Assembly: GCF_029892565.1 (NCBI RefSeq)
Contig: NZ_JARXVH010000001.1
Span: forward strand, 496,001 to 560,000
Length of the DNA stretch: 64,000 bases
Origin: Streptomyces pseudovenezuelae
GTDB lineage: Bacteria; Actinomycetota; Actinomycetes; Streptomycetales; Streptomycetaceae
Reading direction: 5' to 3'
Of this stretch, positions 1 through 7,649 are shown piece after piece. The translations under genes and the position numbers were made by a program. Within the stretch, counting starts at the first letter, position 1. Each line of letters opens with the position of its first letter. Below the pieces are notes generated by a model, which saw only the letters and a program-made list of their open reading frames with translations, made no database searches and had not been told where the DNA came from.

Positions 1-663
1 GGAGGGGAAGACGGCGCAGTTGTACATGGTGGCGCGCTGTTCGGCGGTGAGCGGCAGCGCGGTGGCCGCGAGCGGCTCGCGGAACGGGCTGAGCAGTCGG
101 GTCACCCAGCGGGATTCCGCGCGCACCTCCATGGCTCCGCCGGGCGGGGTGATGAGCGCCACCGTCGTGGGATGAAGCCCCATCGCGTGGTAGTTCTCGT
201 GGGCGTTCTGGACCGCGATCTTCCAGTTGCACCGCCATTCCTCGCGCCACGCGGCGAGCGGTGTCATCTCCGGCAGCCGGTAGGCGTCGAGTTCCACGCC
301 GATCCGCCGCAGGTGCGGGGCCAGCGGTTCGGCGGACGCGTCGCGGTTGACGAAGGCGAACCCCCGCCACTCCTCGACCGCCGGTGCCGGGCGGTGCGGG
401 CCGAGCGCGGACCGCGCGCGCAGCGCACCGTCCGTGTCCCGGACCACCGTGAGGGGCTCGCCGGTGGGCGAGACGGTCACGGACGCGCCCGGCGCGGCCA
501 GCTCCTCGACGTGGGCCGCCAGCACCCAGGACCGGCCGAAGACCCGTTCCCGTTCCGTCTCCCACAGTTCCGGTGAAGTGAAGGCGGCGGGGGGAAGGCT
601 CATCTCCGGGGCGTCCGCCTCCAGGTACCGACCCAGCTCCGCCACGATCTCCGTGTGCGTCAT
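1..663 (-). CDS. Rieske-oxygenase alpha-subunit paralog lacking the Rieske cluster loops (3' end outside window)
   Basis: The ATG at 663 overlaps the upstream glycosyltransferase stop as ATGA. The gene runs off the left edge, so about 220 residues are visible. It aligns residue for residue with the divergent full-length Rieske oxygenase at 5877-7016: both begin near EIVAEL and share AAFTSPELWE, ERERVFGRSW, EEWRGF and NWKIAV. The non-heme iron site is kept in NAHENYHAMGLH (Glu156, His159, His164). The segment that should carry CxH and CxxH is absent: about 49 residues between GALRA and AVEEWRG are missing in frame, so no [2Fe-2S] ligands exist. It could be a shunt-type or scaffold oxygenase, a partner of the full-length paralog, or a decaying copy with an open frame. 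The third iron ligand lies beyond the window. Confidence 0.8.
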   Translation of the reverse strand, partial: MTHTEIVAELGRYLEADAPEMSLPPAAFTSPELWETERERVFGRSWVLAAHVEELAAPGASVTVSPTGEPLTVVRDTDGALRARSALGPHRPAPAVEEWRGFAFVNRDASAEPLAPHLRRIGVELDAYRLPEMTPLAAWREEWRCNWKIAVQNAHENYHAMGLHPTTVALITPPGGAMEVRAESRWVTRLLSPFREPLAATALPLTAEQRATMYNCAVFPS

Positions 664-1949
664 GATGCTCGCCGTTCCTTTCCGTGCCGGCGCGTCAGCC
701 GTTCGATCTCGGCCACGGCCTCGTTGGGTGTCGGCATCCCGGCGATCTCCCACCGCAGCCGCTGTGCGTGCTCCTGGAAGGACGGGGCCTCAAGGACGCG
801 CGCGATCGCCCGGCGGAAGCGGTCGGCGGTGAACTCGCGGAGCGGGAGCGCCAATAGGTTGCCCTGCTTCTCGTAGGCCGTGCCCATGGACTCGGTGACC
901 CACTCCCACCCCGTGAGCAGGAGCTGGGGGACGCCGTGGAACTCCGCCGTGGCCTTGGTCTGGTAGCCGCCGTGGTGCACGACCGCCGCGCAGGTCGGCA
1001 GCAGGTCGTGCATCGGGACGTGGTCCACCACCCGGACGGTGTCCGGCAGCGGTGGCAGGTGGGCGCGCTGACGCTCGGAGAGGGCGGCGACGACCTCCAC
1101 GTCCGCGTCGGCCAGCGCGCCCAGCATGCCGGCGAGGATCGCGTCGAGGTCCCAGAGCCCGTAGCCGCTGTCGATGCTCACGCCCAGGGTGAGGCAGACC
1201 CGGGGCCGGGTGGGCGGCTCGCGCAGCCAACGGGGCACGACGGCCCTCCCGTTGTACGGGATGTAGCGGGCCGGTACGACGGGCAGGCCGAGGTCCTCGC
1301 GCAGGCTCGCCGGGCGGGTGTCGACGAGCCACTGGCCGGTGAGCGTCGACTCGTCGAACCGCGCCCGGGCGCCCAGGCGTTCCAGTGTCCAGTTCAGCCA
1401 CTCCGCCGTCGGGTCCTCGCGGTGCTCCGGCGGCTGCTCGGCGGCCAGCCGGCGAAACGCCCGCCGGGTGCCCAGTTGCATGGCCAGTTCGGGTCCGGAG
1501 ACCAGGCGGGCGTGGGCCGCGCCCACGGTGAGCGCCGCGATCGGACCGGCGAGGCACAGCGTCTCCCAGACGACCAGGTCGGGCCGCCAGTGCCGGGCGA
1601 AGGCCACCATCTCGTCGATCACCTGGTCCGAGTTCAGCCGGGAGTTGAGGGCGGGGACGATGACGCTCTCGTAGCCGAGCTGCTCCTCCCAGGTCTCCTC
1701 GCGGTCCGGGTCCCGGTCCTGGTCGGCGGTACCGAAGTGGGCGATGGCCTCCTTGTGGAACTCCTCCAGTCCCTCGTACCAGGACGGGCTCTCGATCGGC
1801 ACCGCGGTGATACCGGCCCGGGTGACGGTCTCCACCACACCAGGGACACAGACGGCCCGCACCTCGTGCCCCGCGGTGCGCAGCGCCCAGGCAAGCGGGG
1901 CGAGCAGCTGGAAGTGGCTGCCCTCCAGCGAGGTGAACAGGACTCTCAT
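660..1949 (-). CDS. Family-1 glycosyltransferase, DesVII/EryCIII type
   Basis: 429 residues with a GT-B fold typical of antibiotic glycosyltransferases. The start is MRVLFTSLEGSHF, and the donor-site loop is VVHHGGYQTKATAEFHGVPQ near residue 330. It should transfer a TDP-deoxysugar to a polyketide-like aglycone in the cytoplasm. The start codon overlaps the stop of the P450-like activator gene upstream (ATGA), and its own stop overlaps the next gene in the same way, so the three are co-translated. Glycosyltransferases paired with a DesVIII/EryCII-like protein generally need it for activity, and this gene order fits that pairing. The exact sugar and aglycone cannot be read from the sequence; the DesVI-like methyltransferase in the operon suggests an N-methylated aminosugar. 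Confidence 0.88.
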   Translation of the reverse strand: MRVLFTSLEGSHFQLLAPLAWALRTAGHEVRAVCVPGVVETVTRAGITAVPIESPSWYEGLEEFHKEAIAHFGTADQDRDPDREETWEEQLGYESVIVPALNSRLNSDQVIDEMVAFARHWRPDLVVWETLCLAGPIAALTVGAAHARLVSGPELAMQLGTRRAFRRLAAEQPPEHREDPTAEWLNWTLERLGARARFDESTLTGQWLVDTRPASLREDLGLPVVPARYIPYNGRAVVPRWLREPPTRPRVCLTLGVSIDSGYGLWDLDAILAGMLGALADADVEVVAALSERQRAHLPPLPDTVRVVDHVPMHDLLPTCAAVVHHGGYQTKATAEFHGVPQLLLTGWEWVTESMGTAYEKQGNLLALPLREFTADRFRRAIARVLEAPSFQEHAQRLRWEIAGMPTPNEAVAEIERLTRRHGKERRAS

Positions 1950-2929
1950 CGCGCGCCTCCGCTCGTCGTCCCGGCGGCCATGGGCGCACGCGCCGGACCT
2001 CGGGTCAGCGGTGCCCTGGGCCGACGCACCAGGGGGGCGGTGGGTCGTACGTCGGTGCAGCGGTCCGCCAGGGCGGTGAGGAGGGACTCGGCCAGGGCGC
2101 GGTACAGGGGGGCGAGTACGCGGTGGGCGGGGACCTCCGCCGGTCCGGGGCCGCCCTGGAGGAGCACCGCGAGCCGTTCGCCGGTGGCGATCCGGGCGCC
2201 GGCGAGTTCCAGATCGGCGCGGGCCTCCAACGGGGCGATCCACGTGGGCGGTTCGGCGCGCAGGGCTGCCTCGACGGTCGGCCCGATCTCATCGGCCCGG
2301 ACGGGGAGGCGCGCCCTCAGGACAGTTCGGGCCACGAGGTCGGCGCCGGTGCGGGCGGCGGTCACGACGGTCGCCGGGCCCGGGACGGTGTCGGGGAGGG
2401 ACCGTAGCGAGTCGAGGGATCCGCGCATCTGCCGGGTGGCGTCGAGCCGTTGGGGGCACACCACCGCGTCCTGGGCGATCCCGCAGGCCGTGACGGCCTC
2501 GGTGAACCTGCCGTGTTCGGCCGCGGGGATCCCGCAGACCACGGCGAGCGCGCCCGCCGCCAGCGGCTCGGCCACCTCGGTGACGAGGTCGAACTCCGGC
2601 CCCGCCGCGTCGAGCACCCGGGCGCACAGGGGCTCGAGGTCCGGCACGTCCACGGCCGTCACAGGTGCCTCTCCCGGCAGGGTCGGGACGTGCTCGATCG
2701 CGGGGTGGGCGAGCAGGGCGGCGGCCGTGGCCGGGTCGGCCGTGACCCAGGACCCGGCAGCGGAGCGCCACAACGGCCCGGCGGCCCGGACGAGTTCGCG
2801 CAGCGGCCCCGGGTCCTCGTCGACGTCGCAGAGCAGAGCGGCGTAGGGGTCGCCCTTGAGCCGGTGCAGCCACAGCGTCCCGTGCTCGCGCTGCAGTCGT
2901 TCGCCCAGCTCCGCGAGGGCCGTGGTCAC
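1946..2929 (-). CDS. P450-derived glycosyltransferase activator, DesVIII/EryCII type
   Basis: 327 residues. The N-terminal motif LWLHRLKGDPYA, the GSWVTAD motif and the C-terminal RRPRAPLTRGP match what I recall of DesVIII/EryCII/TylMIII proteins. These are cytochrome P450 relatives that have lost the heme and instead bind and activate a partner glycosyltransferase. No FxxGxxxCxG heme-binding loop is present, consistent with a non-catalytic role. The start is the GTG at 2929, overlapping the PhyH stop as GTGA. It sits directly upstream of its likely partner at 660-1949 with a 4-base overlap. It is shorter than DesVIII (about 400 residues), with the region before the C-terminus condensed. A longer in-frame extension upstream reads through the PhyH gene and is not real. 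Confidence 0.85.
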   Translation of the reverse strand: MTTALAELGERLQREHGTLWLHRLKGDPYAALLCDVDEDPGPLRELVRAAGPLWRSAAGSWVTADPATAAALLAHPAIEHVPTLPGEAPVTAVDVPDLEPLCARVLDAAGPEFDLVTEVAEPLAAGALAVVCGIPAAEHGRFTEAVTACGIAQDAVVCPQRLDATRQMRGSLDSLRSLPDTVPGPATVVTAARTGADLVARTVLRARLPVRADEIGPTVEAALRAEPPTWIAPLEARADLELAGARIATGERLAVLLQGGPGPAEVPAHRVLAPLYRALAESLLTALADRCTDVRPTAPLVRRPRAPLTRGPARAPMAAGTTSGGAR

Positions 2930-3723
2930 GGGGCGGCGGCGATCAGGGGGAACCGGTCGCCGTCGACGGGAGCGCCCGGTGTCAGGTGGGCCACCGGGTG
3001 GTCCTGCACTCCGGGACGGTAGGTGGCGTCGGAGTCCATGTAGACGGAGGCGAAGGCGAGTCGGCGTTCCCCGTCGGTGTTGACGCCCGCCATGTGCACG
3101 GTGCGGAAGTCGTGGAAGACCACGTCGCCGGCTCGCATCGGAACGGCCACCCGGGGGCGGAACGGGAACTCCGGCCAGACCTCCTCCATCGGCCGGTAAT
3201 CCTGGAAACCGGCCAGATGGACCTGCCGGTGCTCCAGGGAGCGTCGGTGCGAACCGGGAACGTAGATCAGACAGCCCCGGTCGGCGGGTACGTCCACCAG
3301 GGGGACCCACGCCGTCAGCGTCCGGGTCAGGCCGGCCAGGGGCAGGCCCGGCTCGTCGTCGTGCACGACGGTGGGGAGATGGATGTGCGGGTCCTTCTTG
3401 AGCACGTCGGTGCCGTAGAGGCGCAGGGTTCCGCCGGCCAGTCGTTCGGCGACGCGGGTGACCACCGGGTGCAGGGCCAGCTCGCGCAGGGCGGGGTGCT
3501 TGCGCCAGGCCGCCTCCACGTAGTGGACCTGGGTCTCCTCCTCGGAGGCGCCCCAGATCTCCGGACCCTCACCGGCCAGGAGTTCTTCGGCGGCGGCCCG
3601 GAAGCCGGCCACCTCGTCGGCGGAGAGCACCGACCGGAGATGGACGAACCCCTGCTCTTGGAAGCGGCGGAGGATCTCCTCGGTGGGACGGCCGGTCTCC
3701 GTCAGATCGGCGGTTGTCAGCAT
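2926..3723 (-). CDS. PhyH-family Fe(II)/2-oxoglutarate dioxygenase
   Basis: 265 residues of the phytanoyl-CoA dioxygenase superfamily. The facial triad is visible: His121-x-Asp123 in VVHDDEPG and distal His210 in RTVHMAGVN, followed by an arginine (around 220) suited to bind 2-oxoglutarate. Upstream of the ATG at 3723 is a GAGGAAAG ribosome site. Enzymes of this family hydroxylate, halogenate or epimerise small molecules; in a biosynthetic operon it is a probable tailoring hydroxylase for the aglycone or the sugar. It lies 34 bases downstream of the second glycosyltransferase gene and overlaps the P450-like activator gene. The substrate is unknown. Confidence 0.85.
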   Translation of the reverse strand: MLTTADLTETGRPTEEILRRFQEQGFVHLRSVLSADEVAGFRAAAEELLAGEGPEIWGASEEETQVHYVEAAWRKHPALRELALHPVVTRVAERLAGGTLRLYGTDVLKKDPHIHLPTVVHDDEPGLPLAGLTRTLTAWVPLVDVPADRGCLIYVPGSHRRSLEHRQVHLAGFQDYRPMEEVWPEFPFRPRVAVPMRAGDVVFHDFRTVHMAGVNTDGERRLAFASVYMDSDATYRPGVQDHPVAHLTPGAPVDGDRFPLIAAAP

Positions 3724-3757
3724 GTGATCGTCTTTCCTCGTTGGGGTGGGCGGGCGT

Positions 3758-4906
3758 TCATCCGATGGATTCGACGAGTCGGCCGACCGTCTCGGCCGGG
3801 GCGGGCATCGCGAGCATTTCGGCCTGGACCCGTCGGGCGTTCTCCCGCAGGCCCGCGTCCTTGAGGAGGGTCCGGCACTCGGCCGCGCCGAGGGTCTCGA
3901 AGTCGGCCACGATGCCGATGCCGCGCGCGGGCAGCAGGTCGGCGCCCGTCTGCTGGTAGGAGCCGCGCGGGATGACGCACTGCGGGAGGCCGGCCGCGGC
4001 GGCGGTCAGCATGGTCCCGCTGCCGCCGTGGTGGACGACCGCGGCGCAGGTGTCAAGGAGCAGATCCAGCGGTGCCCAGTCGACCAGCCGGACATTGGGC
4101 GGGACCTCTCCCAGCAGTGCGGGGTCGCCGCCGCCGAGGGTGACCACGAACTCGGCGTCGAAGCCGCGGGCCGCCTCCATCAGCGGGCCGAGGATCGCGA
4201 TGCCGCCCCACTGGGCCTCGATGGTGCCGAGGGTGACGGCGATGCGCGGCAGCCGGGGAGGCTCCGACAGCCAGTCCGGCAGCACGGCCCCGCCGTTGTA
4301 GGGCACGTACCGCAGGGGCCGGGCGTCGGGGGTGCGGCGATCCTCGGGGAGCAGGTCGGTGAGACTCGGCGGGAGCGTCGTGAGGGGAATCGTCCGCGGG
4401 GGTTCGCCGGTGACACCGCAGCGGGCCCAGTGGGGTTCCATGCCGGCCCGGAGCAGGCTCTTCAGGCGGGCCCCGCTGTCGTACGAGCCCAGGCGCGGTT
4501 CGATCAGGGACGTGCGTGACGCGGCGGCCACGAGCCGGCCTGCGGCCTGGAGGGGCGGGGCGACCACTAGGTCCGGGGGCCAGTCCCGGGCTGCCGCGAG
4601 GACGCCGTCCACCATGACGCCGGAGACCCTGGCGAAGAGCGTGGCCAGTTCGGCGTCCTCGGGGTCCTCGGCGAACATCGGGTGGTCGCCCGGACCGTCA
4701 GCCTCGGGCTCCTGGGGGAGGTAGACGGGCAGGTAGTCCAGGCCGGGGGTGACGTCCACGACGTCGAACCCGGCCTCGGCGGCGGCCAGGCTGAGCCCTC
4801 CGGTGGCGTACCGGACCCGGTGGCCCGCCGCGCGGAACGCCTGGGCGAGGGGAATGGTCGGGAAGAGGTGGCCGAGGCCCGGAGAGGTCACGAACAGGAC
4901 GCGCAT
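3758..4906 (-). CDS. Second family-1 glycosyltransferase
   Basis: 382 residues with a GT-B fold. It starts MRVLFVTSPGLGHLFP (acceptor-side Rossmann strand) and carries the nucleotide-sugar loop VVHHGGSGTMLTAAAAGLPQ near residue 310. The ATG at 4906 is chosen because GGAGG lies four bases before it; an in-frame ATG at 4921 lacks a site. It differs from the other glycosyltransferase in this operon and has no dedicated activator next to it, so it more likely adds a second sugar. It is 91 bases downstream of the methyltransferase gene in the same orientation. Calicheamicin- or macrolide-type transferases are the nearest families I recognise. Confidence 0.87.
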   Translation of the reverse strand: MRVLFVTSPGLGHLFPTIPLAQAFRAAGHRVRYATGGLSLAAAEAGFDVVDVTPGLDYLPVYLPQEPEADGPGDHPMFAEDPEDAELATLFARVSGVMVDGVLAAARDWPPDLVVAPPLQAAGRLVAAASRTSLIEPRLGSYDSGARLKSLLRAGMEPHWARCGVTGEPPRTIPLTTLPPSLTDLLPEDRRTPDARPLRYVPYNGGAVLPDWLSEPPRLPRIAVTLGTIEAQWGGIAILGPLMEAARGFDAEFVVTLGGGDPALLGEVPPNVRLVDWAPLDLLLDTCAAVVHHGGSGTMLTAAAAGLPQCVIPRGSYQQTGADLLPARGIGIVADFETLGAAECRTLLKDAGLRENARRVQAEMLAMPAPAETVGRLVESIG

Positions 4907-4997
4907 ACTGCCTCCAGCCATGGGACGTCGGTGAGTTGTCGGGCGGTGTCGAACGCCGGTCGGCGCGAGCGTGCCGGCCGTCGCCGCGGTGCCGGCC

Positions 4998-5711
4998 TCA
5001 CGGGGCGAGCCCGAGGAAGAGGCCCCGGCGCGAGTGCAGGCCCGGGATGTACTCCACGCCGAGTCCGGCGGCTCGGAAGGCGGTCTCGTACGTCGCCCTG
5101 CCGAACAGGGAGATCCGGTGGGACTCGGTGAAGTGCCTGGCCCCAGCGTGGGCGTCGGCCACCACGTAGTGCACGTCCATCCGGCATGCGGGCCCTTCGC
5201 GGGCGGAGTGGGAGACCCGGGCCACGGTCCGGCCCGCCGCCGTGGTTACGTCCGCCGAGACATGGCCGTCGAGGTAGGTCTCGGGAAACCACCAGGGGTC
5301 GACGGCCGCTACTCCCCCGGGGTTCAGATGCCGGGCGAAGGCGGCCAGGGTTGCGTGGAGTTCGGCCTCGTCGGTCGCGTAGCCGATGGACCCGAACATG
5401 CAGGTCACCACGTCGAAGCGGGCGTCGAGGCCGAAGGTGCGCATGTCGCCGACGTGGACGGGGACGTCCGGCAGCGCGCGACGCGCGGCGCGGACCATCG
5501 GCTCGGACAGCTCCAGCCCCTCGACGCGGTCGAAGAGCCCGGCGAAGTGCCGCAGATGGGCACCCGTGCCGCACGCCACGTCGAGCAGGGAACGCGCGTC
5601 GGGCCGCAACCGGCGTACGCGCCCGGTGAGTTCGCGGGCCTCGGCCCCGTAGTCCTTGCCGCGGCTCTCGTGGATCAGGTCGTGGATCTCGGTGAGGTCA
5701 GCGCCGTACAT
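4998..5711 (-). CDS. TDP-aminosugar N-methyltransferase, DesVI/TylM1/EryCVI type
   Basis: 237 residues, the normal length for DesVI. SAM motif I is SLLDVACGTGAHLRHF (near residues 50-65); GLELSEPM and VHVGDMRTF follow, then the family-typical DPWWFPETYLDGHVSADV and the C-terminal RRGLFLGLA. The family N,N-dimethylates the amino group of a TDP-sugar such as desosamine or mycaminose. The ATG at 5711 (MYGADLTEIHDLIHESRGKD) matches the start seen in DesVI; an upstream in-frame ATG at 5783 would add a low-complexity leader. It is the first gene of the leftward operon, facing the Rieske gene across a shared promoter region. No other sugar-biosynthesis genes are present in the window. Confidence 0.9.
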   Translation of the reverse strand: MYGADLTEIHDLIHESRGKDYGAEARELTGRVRRLRPDARSLLDVACGTGAHLRHFAGLFDRVEGLELSEPMVRAARRALPDVPVHVGDMRTFGLDARFDVVTCMFGSIGYATDEAELHATLAAFARHLNPGGVAAVDPWWFPETYLDGHVSADVTTAAGRTVARVSHSAREGPACRMDVHYVVADAHAGARHFTESHRISLFGRATYETAFRAAGLGVEYIPGLHSRRGLFLGLAP

Positions 5712-5876
5712 GGACGGATCGTCGGAGGGCGACCTTGAGGAATCGCCTACGCCGGGTGGAGCGGGCGCCGGCGCCGCGTCCATCGGGCGGCGACCGTTTC
5801 ACCAGTGCGCGCGGCCACCCTCGGCCGGACCGGGGCGAATCCGGGCCGGACCGAACCGGAGCGAGGGAGGACCGAG
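5712..5876. promoter_or_regulatory. Divergent promoter region of the tailoring cluster
   Basis: 165 bases separate the leftward methyltransferase operon from the rightward Rieske oxygenase gene and must hold both promoters. On the right side GGGAGG at 5865-5870 is the ribosome site of the GTG at 5877. I see no clear inverted-repeat operator here. Confidence 0.5.
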
Positions 5877-7016
5877 GTGGACACCGAGGAGATCGTGGCG
5901 GAGTTGGAGCGGTATCTGGGGCCGGACGCGGCGGAGTTGAGCCTGCCACCGGCCGCGTTCACCTCGCCGGAACTGTGGGAGATCGAGCGGGAGCGGGTGT
6001 TCGGACGATCCTGGATCCTGGTTGCGCACGCGGACGAGCTCGCGGAGACCGGGTCGTACGTGGCGTTGTCGGTGGCGGGCGAGCCGGTGGTGGTGGTCCG
6101 GGACGAGGGCGGCACGCTGCGCGGTCTCTCGCCGGTGTGCCGGCACCGGTTGATGCCGGTGGTGGAGGAGGGCGCCGGCCGGACCGACGTGTTCACCTGC
6201 CCGTACCACCTGTGGCGTTACGGCCTGGACGGGCAGCTGATCGGCGCCACCCACATGAAGCGCAATCCGGCGTTCGATCCGTCCGCGTGCCGACTGCCGC
6301 GGTTCGCGGTGGAGGAGTGGCGAGGCTTCGTCTTCGTCAATCTGGACACCTCGGTCGAGCCCCTCGGCCCGCATCTGCGGCGGATCGACGAGAACCTCAC
6401 CAACTACCGGCTGTCGGAACTGACTCAGGTCGCCGGCTGGACCGAGGAGTGGCACTGCAACTGGAAGATCGCGGTCGAGAACGCACACGAGAACTACCAC
6501 GTCATGGGCCTCCACCCGGAGACCCTGCAACCGACCACGCCCGGCGGCGCGGAGACACGGGTCCGCGCGGACTCGCCGTGGGCCGACAGCATGCGGGTCC
6601 GGTACGCGACCCCGCTGGAACCAGTGGTCCTTGACCTGACCGAGGAGGAACGGTCCCACCTGTACGGCTTCTTCGTCTTCCCCTCCGGCAGCCTCGCCGC
6701 GTCCGGCGACATGGTCATCTGGCTCAGCCTGATCCCGTCGGCCATCGACCGCACCCTGGTCCGGGGCGGCGTGCTCATGCCGGCCGCCATGATCGAGGGT
6801 CAGGACCGTGAGGCCGTCCGCAAGGAGGCCGAGGCGTACGCAGCCCTGATCAACGGGGAGGACCAGCGGGGTCTTGAGGAGGTCCAGCGGGGTGCCGTCT
6901 CCCGCTTCGCCGAGCGGGGCCATCTCTCCCCCAAGGAACCCGGCGTCCTGCTCTTCTACCGGGGCCTGGCCCGCGCCCTGCTCCGCGAGGACGCCGAATG
7001 GCCCGGTGAGCTCTGA
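5877..7016 (+). CDS. Full-length Rieske non-heme iron oxygenase, alpha subunit
   Basis: 379 residues. The Rieske [2Fe-2S] ligands are Cys88-x-His90 (VCRHRLMP) and Cys108-x2-His111 (CPYHLW). The mononuclear iron site is ENAHENYHVMGLH with His208 and His213 and bridging Glu205; a late acidic ligand is likely in NGEDQRGLEEVQ. The GTG at 5877 is preceded by GGGAGG with six bases of spacing. It would hydroxylate or otherwise oxidise the natural product using electrons from a reductase and ferredoxin not encoded nearby. It is the closest visible relative of the cluster-less gene at the left edge, and the pair bracket the operon. A gap of over 600 bases follows, so this is probably the last gene of the tailoring cluster. 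Confidence 0.9.
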   Translation: MDTEEIVAELERYLGPDAAELSLPPAAFTSPELWEIERERVFGRSWILVAHADELAETGSYVALSVAGEPVVVVRDEGGTLRGLSPVCRHRLMPVVEEGAGRTDVFTCPYHLWRYGLDGQLIGATHMKRNPAFDPSACRLPRFAVEEWRGFVFVNLDTSVEPLGPHLRRIDENLTNYRLSELTQVAGWTEEWHCNWKIAVENAHENYHVMGLHPETLQPTTPGGAETRVRADSPWADSMRVRYATPLEPVVLDLTEEERSHLYGFFVFPSGSLAASGDMVIWLSLIPSAIDRTLVRGGVLMPAAMIEGQDREAVRKEAEAYAALINGEDQRGLEEVQRGAVSRFAERGHLSPKEPGVLLFYRGLARALLREDAEWPGEL

Positions 7017-7649
7017 TCCTCAGGGAGACAGGGGACCAGCGGGATACGTGTTCGTGTCGTCCCGGGTTAGCACTCCAGGGGTATACAACTCCAAGTAGAT
7101 CTCTTCGTCCCACCGGCTTCACGGACCGCGCCTCAGCTCACAACGCCCACGGCTAATTCTGGCCTTGGTCTACTTCTGACCAAGATCCGGACCATACGCG
7201 GGCCAGAGTTCGATCACTCCTCCTACAGTCAAGCGTTTGTACAGGTCACCGGCGCGTGCGACCAGTACCACCAGCAGGGGAAGAAACCGCCGGCGCTCCC
7301 GGCATGAACTCGAGAATCCCCGCTTGGGGGCCACGGTGCGATCGCTGGGCTCCTCAGCCGAACTGCGCATCAGATCCCCTGACCAGTCGCACACCTCACA
7401 CATCATCCAGAAGAGCGCCAGCTCGACACCGTGAACCGTACTCACACGGACCGGATCCAGAGCATGGACTTTCTCGGTCTCTGCGCGGACCGCATAGAGG
7501 CCTGAGCACCTCATGGTCGGTCCGTGACCGTCGGGCGTTCCGATCTTCACTCCTTCGGGTCAACCGTCCCCGTCCTTCGCGCACGGTGACGCCCCTGCGG
7601 GCATCTCCTCGGTGCGGGGTAGCTCGACGACCGACAGGAGGCGTCGAAC
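7017..7649. other. Intergenic strip without a convincing gene, visibly lower GC
   Basis: About 630 bases between the Rieske gene and the recombinase. Overlapping open frames exist on both strands (for example a 126-codon one on minus at 7170-7550), but none has a recognisable domain, a good ribosome site or the usual codon bias. Base composition is clearly less GC-rich than the flanks. A nested inverted repeat lies at 7158-7207 and is listed separately. The strip may be remnant DNA of a mobile element. Confidence 0.6.
7158..7207. repeat. Nested inverted repeat
   Basis: The outer arms are TCTGGCC (7158-7164) and GGCCAGA (7201-7207). Just inside the left arm is a second pair, TTGGTC (7165-7170) and GACCAA (7178-7183), with a 7-base loop. 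It lies about 140 bases past the Rieske stop and 440 bases before the recombinase. It could be a terminator or a recombination or regulatory site; it has no T-run. Confidence 0.35.

Noticed and set aside
936..2846. Long plus-strand open frame (636 codons) across the glycosyltransferase and activator genes
   Set aside because: It is an antisense shadow produced by the high-GC codon pattern; the minus-strand genes carry clear family motifs and overlap coupling.
2930..3310. Upstream in-frame extension of the P450-like activator
   Set aside because: It would read through the PhyH gene in another frame; the GTG at 2929 in a GTGA overlap matches the family start.
7170..7550. Minus-strand open frame of 126 codons in the low-GC strip
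   Set aside because: No recognisable domain, no convincing ribosome site, and equally long frames overlap it on the other strand; composition alone does not support a gene.
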